Below, in pieces: positions 34,352 to 42,535 of a stretch of DNA of 63,120 nucleotides (within the stretch, counting starts at the first letter, position 1; each line of letters starts with the position of its first letter). Under the pieces are notes generated by a model. The model was given only the letters and a program-made list of their open reading frames with translations. It had not been told where the DNA came from and ran no database searches. Source of the DNA: Tildeniella torsiva UHER 1998/13D. GTDB taxonomy: Bacteria > Cyanobacteriota > Cyanobacteriia > Phormidesmidales > Phormidesmidaceae. The stretch lies in the NCBI GenBank assembly GCA_019358835.1, contig JAHHIH010000031.1:1-63120 (forward strand), read 5' to 3'. Made by a program: the position numbers and the translations under genes.

Positions 34352-34370
34352 GCTAGCTTCAGGAGCTAGC
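34352..34370 (+). terminator. hairpin after coaT
   Basis: GCTAGCT (34352-34358) and AGCTAGC (34364-34370) pair perfectly around a 5-nt loop. There is no U-run, so it is a weak terminator candidate. Confidence 0.35.
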
Positions 34371-34429
34371 AAGGTGATATCTCATCACTGGATAGTCAGT
34401 TTACATGCTTACCTAGACATAAATTGTGT

Positions 34430-35134
34430 ATGAAAGCAACACAACCCTATCAACCACTTCTCCTGCGCATTTTGCATGGCTTGACAGGGCTATTTTTGAT
34501 AGCTGCAATTTTGACCGCTTTTTGGACTTATGACACCTACGATGGACGCTGGGGAAAGGTTCCCTTGCCCAGCTTTAAAGATATTGAAGGGATTCATGGC
34601 ACCTTTGTATTGTGGACATTACTCATTTTTCCAGTATTTGTGGTTTATGCCTTTCATCGCGGTCAGCGGCGACTGGTGCAGCCTGGTTCTCTAACCAAAT
34701 TGGCCCAGGTTGGCAAACCTATTTGGTGGTACACCCTCAATCGGTTAACCAATACCCTGGCCCTTTTAGCCCTAACCTTTGCACTCTTCAGTGGCAAAAT
34801 GATGGATGAAACCTGGCTACCCAAGGGTGAACTCCAACATGGTTGGTATTATGCTCATCTAATTTCATGGGTGATTATGGTAGGTGCGATCGCCCTCCAC
34901 CTGTTGATGAATGCCAAAGTGGGTGGCTCACCATTGCTACTATCTATGCTCAATTGGCAAATTCGCGACCAAGATAGTCCTGCTTTTTGGTCTGCCCATG
35001 CTTCCCGATGGTGGTCAGAGTTTCGCCAAGAATCTTGGTCAGGCTGGTTTCAAAATGTGTCTGGGCTGATACTTTTAGAAGCCATGATTCTGTTCAGCAT
35101 TTTTTCCGCGTGGCTTATCCCACTCTTTAAATAA
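34430..35134 (+). CDS. cytochrome b561-like membrane protein
   Basis: A 234-residue protein with four to five membrane helices. His residues on the helices (RILHG, EGIHGTFV, YYAHLISW and IALHLLMN) give the spacing of a di-heme b-type cytochrome, so it probably moves electrons across the plasma or thylakoid membrane. I chose the ATG at 34430 rather than the upstream TTG at 34424. It follows coaT by about 85 bp and is not obviously part of the cobalt circuit. Other proteins of the b561/DUF4405 group share this layout; the partner enzyme is unknown. Confidence 0.75.
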   Translation: MKATQPYQPLLLRILHGLTGLFLIAAILTAFWTYDTYDGRWGKVPLPSFKDIEGIHGTFVLWTLLIFPVFVVYAFHRGQRRLVQPGSLTKLAQVGKPIWWYTLNRLTNTLALLALTFALFSGKMMDETWLPKGELQHGWYYAHLISWVIMVGAIALHLLMNAKVGGSPLLLSMLNWQIRDQDSPAFWSAHASRWWSEFRQESWSGWFQNVSGLILLEAMILFSIFSAWLIPLFK

Positions 35135-35268
35135 ATTTAGCGCGCAGTTTTTCCGATACCTCAGAGATCTGAACTAGCTGATAAGTAAACAGACTTAATT
35201 AAGCATCACCCCGAATCACTGAAGGTATTGGCATGTCGTTCCCGATGCGTTGATTAAATTAGGATGAC

Positions 35269-36105
35269 CTACGTATCTCGCCACCGAGAAGCGCCTGGGA
35301 TATACCTAATACCGGCGCTAATCACGGCAAGAAACAGGACTCCCATTGCTCCAGCTATTGGATTTTGGTTGAGACCCGTCACCCATTCCGGTACTCGCCC
35401 GGTGTAGATCGCCAAATCGCCCACATCGATCAGGTAATAGCCTGCTACCAGCCCCCCATGCAGCCCAATGGCCAACCCTAGGCGTCCGGCAGTGCGCTGA
35501 CGTGCCCAGCCCAGAGTCAGCCCCAGCAGCAGTAGGCCCGGAAAGCTGGGCAGCTCCTTCACAATCGCCTCCCAGGGTTTGATAAAGTGCAGCGCCGCGT
35601 AGATCGTGCCGCTGGCCCACAGTGCCGGGGTAAAGCCCCAGTCGTAGCGCAGTTCATCCAGCAGCCAACCGCGAAAGAGCAGCTCTTCGGCCAGACCAAC
35701 ACCCAGGCCCACCAGCAATCCCTCCAGGGCAATTCGTCCTAGGTTTAGCGGTGCCGGTTGCCAGGTGAGCCAACCCAACCAGCCCTCCAGGGTAAACAGC
35801 AGACCCAGGCTCACCAGACCCACGACTACCCCAATCGCCAGCTCTCGTCCATGGTGGGCCGATGCTCTCAGACCGTGGGTGCGTAACGGTTGTGCCTGCC
35901 CATGCACGCGACGACCCCACGGCACCAGCCAAACCATAAACAAGACGTAGAGTAAGACTAAGGGAATAACGCTAAGGGAGCCATCGGTGCCCAGCCAGGC
36001 GTAGAGAGGTAGGGCAATCGGCACCCAAACCAGCGCTAGCAATAACAGAAAGCAGAAAATTCTTACTGGAGCAGGATAATGAACCAGCTTATGCAGTTGA
36101 ATCAT
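35269..36105 (-). CDS. CPBP-family intramembrane metalloprotease
   Basis: A 278-residue protein with about seven membrane helices. The catalytic motifs of the CPBP (CAAX protease and bacteriocin-processing) family are present: AEELLFRGWLLDEL (EExxxR) and a later helix with ALHFIKPWEA (FxxxH-type). The active site is in the membrane. Cyanobacteria carry several such proteases of mostly unknown substrate. It lies 15 bp from the convergent... same-strand M23 peptidase gene at 36121, so both minus-strand genes may be one operon, though the order is peptidase first. Confidence 0.8.
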   Translation of the reverse strand: MIQLHKLVHYPAPVRIFCFLLLLALVWVPIALPLYAWLGTDGSLSVIPLVLLYVLFMVWLVPWGRRVHGQAQPLRTHGLRASAHHGRELAIGVVVGLVSLGLLFTLEGWLGWLTWQPAPLNLGRIALEGLLVGLGVGLAEELLFRGWLLDELRYDWGFTPALWASGTIYAALHFIKPWEAIVKELPSFPGLLLLGLTLGWARQRTAGRLGLAIGLHGGLVAGYYLIDVGDLAIYTGRVPEWVTGLNQNPIAGAMGVLFLAVISAGIRYIPGASRWRDT

Positions 36106-36120
36106 GCCAAAGTTGCCAGT

Positions 36121-36795
36121 TTAACCCGCTCGCTGAGCCAGATACATCTCTCTTAGCACTAACGCAGGGTCAACCCAGTTGCCGTCGTATTTCAGCATCC
36201 AGTGGAGGTGTGGCCCGGTGGTGCGGCCTGTCATGCCGACACGGCCCAGTCGCGCCCCAGTGGGCACGTCTTGCCCCTGCTCATAGCGAATGCCCCCCTC
36301 TGGATCAACCAAATAGCGCTTGCCGTTTGAGACTTCGACCCGACCGCTCATGTGACAGTAGCGGTGCTCCCACTGGCCTGACCGAATGACGGCAGAGGTG
36401 CCACAGGTGGTGTGGTCAGACACCTCGATCACCTGGCCGCCCCACCAGTTGCGCACAAAGCTGCCCTGGGGCGCGGCCAAGTCTAGCCCGTAGTGAAACT
36501 GAGATCCGCCGCCGCCAGTGGGAGAGGTTCTATAGCCAAAGGCAGAGGTGTAAGCTTGAAAATTTTCGACCGGAAAGGATGCCTGCTGCCAAAATTCAAC
36601 CGTGTCTTGAGCGAGGGCGGGAGCCGATGAACCAGGCCAGTGCAGGGTGAGAAAGAACCCCAGTCCCAGACAAAATGCCATCCGTAAAAACCTCGCCCGA
36701 AGCCAGAGATGACCCAGTTTGTTCAATGCTGTCACGACACATCTCCTCTGCACGGGTGCAATCAACGGCCCATTCATCGCCCAATTATGCATCAA
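36121..36795 (-). CDS. M23-family peptidoglycan endopeptidase
   Basis: A 224-residue exported peptidase. A hydrophobic segment (about 39-62, MAFCLGLGFFLTLHW) acts as signal anchor, and the LytM/M23 domain covers about 75-220. Zinc ligands and catalytic residues are in SQFHYGLDLA (HxxxD), HRYCHMSG and GPHLHWML (HxH). It cleaves peptide cross-links of the cell wall. The first methionines (36795, 36792, 36777) all leave a long cationic N-terminus; a start nearer the hydrophobic segment is possible. It is 15 bp upstream of the CPBP protease in the direction of transcription. Confidence 0.83.
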   Translation of the reverse strand: MMHNWAMNGPLIAPVQRRCVVTALNKLGHLWLRARFLRMAFCLGLGFFLTLHWPGSSAPALAQDTVEFWQQASFPVENFQAYTSAFGYRTSPTGGGGSQFHYGLDLAAPQGSFVRNWWGGQVIEVSDHTTCGTSAVIRSGQWEHRYCHMSGRVEVSNGKRYLVDPEGGIRYEQGQDVPTGARLGRVGMTGRTTGPHLHWMLKYDGNWVDPALVLREMYLAQRAG

Positions 36796-36856
36796 GATTA
36801 GTCGGTGTCTAGATCCTCGACAGTCTGACTTTCGAGGCCTTGATTTTTTAGGCAGA

Positions 36857-37537
36857 CTAAAGTTTCTGTACTGAGGGATCGCTCAGAGCCGTTACCGCCA
36901 TCAGGCCCCAAATCACGTCAAATCGCACTCGCTGAGCCCGCGATAGACGAAATCCGGCATTTTCTAAAAGACTGTGCAGTTCAGCTTCGGTATAGCATTG
37001 TTGGTGGGCCGGGTCTAATTTTTGAAGCCCCCAGTCACACAGTCTGCAAAACCAAAAGTCTCTGCACCAATCTAAAATCACCAGCTTTCCGTCTGGCTTG
37101 AGTACGCGCTTCATCTCAGCTAAAGCAGCTTGTGGATCCGGAAAATAGTGAAAAGCATTGGCAGAAACCACAACATCGAACCCCTGATCTGGAAACGGTA
37201 AATCCGAGGCTGATGCCTTTTCAAAGGCGATGTTTGGGTAGCGTTCGAGTTTCTTCTTGGCTTGACCCAACATTTGCTCAGATATATCGATGCCTGTGAT
37301 GATTTGAGTTGGGTTGTCTTGTAAAAGCAAGCGCTCTAGCTCCCCTGTGCCACAGGCAATATCTAACACTGCCGCCGTCGGCGCAATCTCAGCCCACCCC
37401 TTGAAGAAGTTCAACGTATTCGTGACATATCGCTTCCAGCGCCGATCGTAGACATTGGCAAGCTGGTCGTACTGGTCTGTAACCGTTGACTCAATAGAAC
37501 TCATTGGGGGCGACACAGTAGGTCTTGTGGAAGACAT
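36857..37537 (-). CDS. SAM-dependent methyltransferase (class I)
   Basis: A 226-residue class I methyltransferase. SAM-binding motif I is VLDIACGTGELERLLL, motif II ITGIDISEQMLGQAKKK and motif IV FDVVVSANAFHYFPD, with the later LVILDWCRDFW strand. I start it at the ATG at 37537 (MSSTRP); another is at 37504. Upstream in-frame codons only extend a non-homologous tail. It is divergent from the ZiaA-like ATPase. The substrate is not recognised; the family includes UbiE-like and small-molecule methyltransferases. Confidence 0.8.
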   Translation of the reverse strand: MSSTRPTVSPPMSSIESTVTDQYDQLANVYDRRWKRYVTNTLNFFKGWAEIAPTAAVLDIACGTGELERLLLQDNPTQIITGIDISEQMLGQAKKKLERYPNIAFEKASASDLPFPDQGFDVVVSANAFHYFPDPQAALAEMKRVLKPDGKLVILDWCRDFWFCRLCDWGLQKLDPAHQQCYTEAELHSLLENAGFRLSRAQRVRFDVIWGLMAVTALSDPSVQKL

Positions 37538-37668
37538 AACTCTAGTCAATTTTAACGACTGCTGGGTCAAGGCCAGACGCCGCAAGCCTTTCCCAAAGTT
37601 TTTAGCGCCTCGGCTTAGGGCAAGCCTTTTACAAAAAGTATGACAGCCTACAACACGTACTGTATCAT

Positions 37669-37692
37669 CTGAATAGTCTTTCAGGTATTCAG
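37669..37692 (+). promoter_or_regulatory. SmtB/ZiaR-type operator upstream of the ziaA-like gene
   Basis: CTGAATA (37669-37675) and TATTCAG (37686-37692) form an inverted repeat with a 10-nt centre, the 12-2-12 geometry of SmtB-family operators. It ends 22 bp before the ATPase start. The half site TGAATA is close to TGAACA at 29602. Confidence 0.82.
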
Positions 37693-37714
37693 TAAGCGAT
37701 CGCCAGGTATCCCT

Positions 37715-39712
37715 ATGGCAGACTCTCACTCTCGGTCTTGTTGCGATAGTCACGAGACAACGATTGATCCACCACCCAAGATTCAGGCGGGTAGTCATGA
37801 TGACTGCTGCGGGTCTGACCACGGCCACAGCCATGATTCAGCAGATTTTAACCTGCGGAAAGAGATGACCCCGATCGCGATCGCCGCCATTCTCTTTCTC
37901 ATCGGCCTGATTTTCAACGAGGCGCTGCACAACACACCCTTCGCCATTGCCGAGTACGCGGTGCTGATTCCGGCTTACCTAATCAGTGGCTGGACTGTGC
38001 TGACCACAGCGGGGCGTAACATTTTGCGGGGGCGCATCTTTGACGAAAACTTTTTGATGACGATCGCCACTCTGGGGGCGATCGCCATCCACGAAATTCC
38101 CGAAGCCGTTGCCGTGATGCTGTTCTTCCAGGTGGGGGAACTGTTTCAGGGCTACTCGGTAGGGCGATCACGCCGCTCTATCAAAGCTCTGCTAGAGATC
38201 CGGCCCGACACCGCCAACCTCAGCGTCAACGGCGACATTCGCGCCGTTGCCCCCGAGACCGTTAGGGTTGGGGATGTGATTGTGGTGCGCCCCGGCGAAA
38301 AGGTGCCCCTGGATGGCGACATTCTAGAGGGTAAATCTCTGGTCGATACCTCTGCCTTAACGGGCGAATCGGTGCCTCGCACCGTCGCCCCTGGTGAAAC
38401 CGTGCTAGCCGGGATGATCAACCAGTCTGGGCTGCTGACGGTGCAGGTGATCAAGCCCTTTGGCGAGTCGTCGATCGCCAGAATTCTAGAACTGGTCGAA
38501 AACGCCAGCAGCAAAAAAGCTGATACCGAAAAATTCATCACCCGCTTTGCTCGCTACTACACCCCGGTGGTGGTGTTTCTCTCCCTGGCGGTGGCGATTC
38601 TGCCGCCCTTGTTCATTGAGGGGGCCACCCAGGCCCAGTGGACCTATCGCGCGTTGGTACTGCTGGTGATCTCCTGCCCCTGCGGTTTGGTAATTAGCAT
38701 ACCCCTGGGCTACTTTGGTGGCGTTGGGGGGGCAGCCAAGCGCGGCATTTTGGTCAAAGGCTCGACCTATTTAGACACCCTGGCCCAGGTGAAAACGGTT
38801 GTGTTCGACAAAACTGGCACCCTCACCCAGGGCAACTTTCGCGTGACGGATGTGGTGACTCACAACGGCCTGAATCAGCACCAATTACTGGAGTTAGCGG
38901 CCCAGGTCGAGTCGCAGTCAACGCATCCGGTGGCCCAGTCGATTCGTCAGGCCTACGGGCAGACCGTCGATATCTCCGGCGTGCAAGACTACGAAGAAAT
39001 TGCCGGTCACGGCATTCGCGCCACGGTGAATGGTCGGGCTGTCTTGGCGGGGAATGACCGACTTTTACATCGAGAAGCCATTCCCCACGATGTTTGCGTG
39101 GTAGAGGGTACCGTGGCTCACCTGGCTGTAGATGGTGAATACAGCGGGCGCATCATGATTGCTGATGAGCTGAAAGATGACGCCGTCGAAGCCATTCGCG
39201 CCCTCCATGCTCAGGGCATTCAAACCGCCATGCTGACCGGCGACAGCCAGTCGGTGGCAGACAGCATTGCCAAAAAACTGGGCCTCGACCAATACCGGGC
39301 CGAACTTTTGCCCGAAGACAAAGTAGACGCCCTGGAAGGCTTTTTGCAGCGTGCCCGGCAGACCAAGGGCAAAGTAGCCTTTGTGGGCGACGGCATTAAC
39401 GATGCCCCAGTTATCGCTAGGGCCGATGTGGGCATCGCCATGGGCGGGCTGGGCTCCGATGCGGCGATCGAAACCGCTGACGTGGTAATTATGACCGATG
39501 CGCCCTCCAAGGTAGCCGAAGCCATTCAAATCGCTCAGAAAACCCTGCGGGTCGTGTGGCAAAACATTATTTTTGCCATGGTCGTCAAGGCTCTCTTTAT
39601 TGCCTTGGGCGCGATCGGCGTAGCTTCGCTCTGGGAGGCGGTATTTGCCGATGTAGGCGTTGCCCTGCTGTCCATCTTAAATGCGGGGCGAATTATTCGG
39701 AATCCTCAGTAG
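37715..39712 (+). CDS. ziaA: ZiaA/CadA-type Zn/Cd-exporting P1B-2 ATPase
   Basis: A 665-residue P-type ATPase. The N-terminus is a Cys/His-rich tail (SRSCCDSHET, HDDCCGSDHGHSHDS) instead of the usual HMA domain. The A-domain ALTGES, the ion site ISCPCGLVIS (CPC), DKTGT, the nucleotide-site STHP and GDGINDAPVIARAD are present. The CPC motif with a His/Cys tail fits zinc, cadmium or lead export from the cytoplasm. An SmtB-type operator lies just upstream. It is followed 37 bp later by the NicO-like gene and the VKOR-thioredoxin gene on the same strand. Confidence 0.92.
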   Translation: MADSHSRSCCDSHETTIDPPPKIQAGSHDDCCGSDHGHSHDSADFNLRKEMTPIAIAAILFLIGLIFNEALHNTPFAIAEYAVLIPAYLISGWTVLTTAGRNILRGRIFDENFLMTIATLGAIAIHEIPEAVAVMLFFQVGELFQGYSVGRSRRSIKALLEIRPDTANLSVNGDIRAVAPETVRVGDVIVVRPGEKVPLDGDILEGKSLVDTSALTGESVPRTVAPGETVLAGMINQSGLLTVQVIKPFGESSIARILELVENASSKKADTEKFITRFARYYTPVVVFLSLAVAILPPLFIEGATQAQWTYRALVLLVISCPCGLVISIPLGYFGGVGGAAKRGILVKGSTYLDTLAQVKTVVFDKTGTLTQGNFRVTDVVTHNGLNQHQLLELAAQVESQSTHPVAQSIRQAYGQTVDISGVQDYEEIAGHGIRATVNGRAVLAGNDRLLHREAIPHDVCVVEGTVAHLAVDGEYSGRIMIADELKDDAVEAIRALHAQGIQTAMLTGDSQSVADSIAKKLGLDQYRAELLPEDKVDALEGFLQRARQTKGKVAFVGDGINDAPVIARADVGIAMGGLGSDAAIETADVVIMTDAPSKVAEAIQIAQKTLRVVWQNIIFAMVVKALFIALGAIGVASLWEAVFADVGVALLSILNAGRIIRNPQ

Positions 39713-39749
39713 TTAGATGATCGTTCTCCGAAGAGGCTAGCCTCTATTC

Positions 39750-40412
39750 ATGTCTGCTCACCTTCAAATCGTGCTGGGCACCTTAGCCCTGAGCCTAATT
39801 CATGCCTTGATTCCGGGTCACTGGCTACCGCTAGTGACAGTGGGCAAGGCCGAAGGATGGTCGCGACAAGAAACCCTGTGGGTCACAGCCCTGGCCGGAT
39901 CTGCCCACACTGTTAGCACTCTCTTGATTGGGGTCGCCGTAGGGCTGCTGGGTTACCAATTTGCCCACAACTACGATATCGTGACGCACCTGGTCGCTCC
40001 GGCTGTGCTGATTGGGTTGGGCTTGGTTTACCTTAGTAAACCGCTGCGTCAACGCTTGTCTCTAGGCCGCTCTCAGGACAAATCTAACTCTGTTGAGGCC
40101 ACAGTTAGCCGCTCTGGTCGCAGTAAAGTAACGACGGTCATGGCCCTTGCAGTCAACATGTTTTTCTCGCCGTGCCTGGAAATTGGCGCATTCTATCTAT
40201 CCGCAGGAGCGCTCGGGTGGCTAGGCATTGCCCTGGTCTCTGGGGTGTACCCCGTTGTTACCGTACTGGGTATGGTTCTGGTCGTGAACTGGAGCTGGCA
40301 GAGCACCAAGTCTTTCTCTGCCGCTATCTCTACCTGGAATCTCAATGGCCATGCCCTAACAGGCGTCATCCTTATAATTCTGGGTTTTTTAACGTTGTTT
40401 ATTGATGTATAA
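39750..40412 (+). CDS. polytopic membrane protein, NicO/UreH-like
   Basis: A 220-residue protein with six membrane helices. The first helix has HALIPGHWLPLV and a later helix GSAHTVSTLLIGV, patterns close to the H-x4-D/H motifs of NicO (RcnA/HupE) and UreH-like nickel or cobalt transporters. A Cys in NMFFSPCLEIGAF recalls the CcdA/DsbD superfamily, so electron transfer is an alternative. It is directly before, and 2 bp from, the VKOR-thioredoxin gene; that spacing suggests one operon and a linked role. Substrate unknown. Confidence 0.65.
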   Translation: MSAHLQIVLGTLALSLIHALIPGHWLPLVTVGKAEGWSRQETLWVTALAGSAHTVSTLLIGVAVGLLGYQFAHNYDIVTHLVAPAVLIGLGLVYLSKPLRQRLSLGRSQDKSNSVEATVSRSGRSKVTTVMALAVNMFFSPCLEIGAFYLSAGALGWLGIALVSGVYPVVTVLGMVLVVNWSWQSTKSFSAAISTWNLNGHALTGVILIILGFLTLFIDV

Positions 40413-40414
40413 CC

Positions 40415-41338
40415 ATGCCGCGTAAACAAGCTACTCCCTGGATTCGTCGCTATGCCCGCCCGCTGATGGCCGGGTTAGCGGCGGTTGGCGCTGTCGTCAC
40501 CGCCTATCTAACGATCAATAAACTCACGGGTAGCGCCACGGCCTGCCCTACTAAGGGCTGTGACATCGTGCTCTCTAGCCCCTATGCCACGGTGTTTGGC
40601 CAGCCGCTGGCCCTGTTTGGGTTTCTGGCCTACGTGGGCATGGCGGTCATCGCGATCGCCCCCCTGCTGGTCAACGGGGCTGAGCAAAAAGACCTCAGAG
40701 ATAAACTCACTCGATTGACCCAACCTCTGCTGCTGATCGGCGGCACCGCCATGATGGTTTTTAGCGGCTACCTGATGTATCTGCTCACCGCAGAAATCAA
40801 AGCCGTTTGCCTTTACTGCGTTGGCTCAGCACTCCTCTCTACTAGCCTCTTTCTGCTTGCCCTCATCGGCCAAAATTGGTCTGATCTATCTCAACCCTTC
40901 TTTATTGGCAGCATCACAGCATTTCTGGTGGTGGTGGGCACCCTGGGCGTCTATGCCAATGTCAATAATCCAGTCACTGCCGACGGCGGCTCGGGCGCTC
41001 AGTTGGGGCCTGCTATTACGACCCAGTCTGGCCCGGCTGAAATGGCTTTGGCCCAGCATTTGAAAGATACTGGCGCTATTTTCTACGGAGCCTGGTGGTG
41101 CCCCCACTGCCACGACCAAAAGCAGCTGTTTGGCCAGGAAGCCAGCCAGGTCATGCCCTATGTAGAGTGCGCCACCCCTGAGGGGCAGGAGCAAACCCCC
41201 GAGTGCCAGGAAGCTGGCATTACCGGCTATCCGACCTGGGAAATTAACGGTGAACGCCTGTCGGGGACGCAAACCCTTGAGGAACTTGCCCAGCTCTCGG
41301 GCTATACCGGCCCCACCACATTTCAAAATTCGATTTAG
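40415..41338 (+). CDS. VKOR-thioredoxin fusion (disulfide-forming)
   Basis: A 307-residue protein with a vitamin K epoxide reductase homology domain (four to five helices, about 20-190) and a C-terminal thioredoxin-like domain (about 215-300). The VKOR Cys pairs are in ATACPTKGCDIV and KAVCLYCVGSA (CxxC facing the quinone); the thioredoxin active site is WWCPHCHD. Such fusions in cyanobacteria transfer electrons from new periplasmic or lumenal disulfides to quinones. It follows the NicO-like gene by 2 bp. The next gene, a TPR protein, has its ribosome binding site directly after this stop. Confidence 0.9.
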   Translation: MPRKQATPWIRRYARPLMAGLAAVGAVVTAYLTINKLTGSATACPTKGCDIVLSSPYATVFGQPLALFGFLAYVGMAVIAIAPLLVNGAEQKDLRDKLTRLTQPLLLIGGTAMMVFSGYLMYLLTAEIKAVCLYCVGSALLSTSLFLLALIGQNWSDLSQPFFIGSITAFLVVVGTLGVYANVNNPVTADGGSGAQLGPAITTQSGPAEMALAQHLKDTGAIFYGAWWCPHCHDQKQLFGQEASQVMPYVECATPEGQEQTPECQEAGITGYPTWEINGERLSGTQTLEELAQLSGYTGPTTFQNSI

Positions 41339-41354
41339 CGCGAAGGAGAATCCC

Positions 41355-42458
41355 TTGAGACATACAGGTAAACTATTGGGCCTGGCTGGTGTGGTGATGG
41401 GAGGGGTGTTGGCCGTGGCCTCTCCAGTGGGTGCCCACAGCCCTGGCCAGGTGTTGAGCGAGCAGGCCCAACGCGATGAACTCGCTGACTTGCTAGAGTC
41501 AGGGGCAGAGCTAGTCGAAGCCGGGGATCTGGCTGAGGCGCTGGCTCGTTACCAGCATGCGGCTGACCTCGCTGGGGACAACGCCAAAATCTTCTCGGCC
41601 ATTGGCTACCTCCAGTCTCGTCAAAGCAACTTCCGAGAGTCTATTGCCGCCTTTCAAACAGCGATCGAGCTAGAGTCAGACAATCTGGCCTTTTATTTCG
41701 GCTTAGCCTACGCCCACAGCAGCCTAGGTGAGTACGAGGCGGTGGGCAACGCCTACCGGCAAATCCTGCGATTGCAGCCCGATAACCAGGCAGCTCAACT
41801 GGGGCTAGGCGCGGCGCTGTTTCAAACCGCAGCCTTTGAAGAGGCGCTGGCGATTTACACCAAGCTTTTGCAGCAAGACCCCAACAACCTACAAGCCGCC
41901 GAATCTATCGGCCTGATTTTGCTCCAGCAGGGCAATACCGACGCGGCGATCGCCGCCTTAGAACGGGCCGCTGCCCTGGCCCCCCAGGCCAGCCAAATTC
42001 AGATGAACCTGGGCATTGCCCACCTCAAAGCAGGAGATATGGCCTCGGCGCTAACCGCATTTAGAACCGCAGCAACAGAAGAGCCTCGTAACGCCGATAT
42101 TCGCATGCAGATTGGCTACCTGCTCTGGCAGCAGGGGAATCTAGACGCCGCCCTAGAAAGCTATCAGCAGGCGGCCCGGCTTCAGCCCGACTCGGTGATT
42201 GCCCACGATGCGATCGCCGATCTCTACTTCGAGCAGCAAGAGGTACTGATGACCATTGTCGCCCATCGCGAGGTGCTCGAACTAGATCCCGATCATGCCC
42301 CTGGTTACTACCATCTAGGCGTTGCGCTAGAGGCGCGGGGCCGCCGAGCAGAGGCGATCGAGGCACTGCAACGGGCTAAGACGTTACTCCTGGAGCAAGA
42401 AAACAGTGAAGACGCCCAGATTGTTGATCAACTGCTGCAAAAGCTCCAATCGTCCTAG
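41355..42458 (+). CDS. secreted TPR-repeat protein
   Basis: A 367-residue protein with about eight TPR repeats. I start it at the TTG at 41355 because a perfect AAGGAG lies 6 bp upstream and the product then begins with a signal peptide ending VGAHSPGQ; the upstream reading frame overlaps the VKOR gene. Repeats include AIAAFQTAIELESDNLAFYFGLA and AIAALERAAALAPQASQIQMNLG. It probably acts as a periplasmic scaffold. It starts 16 bp after the VKOR-thioredoxin gene, so the two are likely cotranscribed. Confidence 0.83.
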   Translation: MRHTGKLLGLAGVVMGGVLAVASPVGAHSPGQVLSEQAQRDELADLLESGAELVEAGDLAEALARYQHAADLAGDNAKIFSAIGYLQSRQSNFRESIAAFQTAIELESDNLAFYFGLAYAHSSLGEYEAVGNAYRQILRLQPDNQAAQLGLGAALFQTAAFEEALAIYTKLLQQDPNNLQAAESIGLILLQQGNTDAAIAALERAAALAPQASQIQMNLGIAHLKAGDMASALTAFRTAATEEPRNADIRMQIGYLLWQQGNLDAALESYQQAARLQPDSVIAHDAIADLYFEQQEVLMTIVAHREVLELDPDHAPGYYHLGVALEARGRRAEAIEALQRAKTLLLEQENSEDAQIVDQLLQKLQSS

Positions 42459-42535
42459 CCTACCCAAGATACACAGACTGCACTTTCCACAAACTCTGCC
42501 GATACCGACATTGCTGAACTACGGAACGTTGAACC

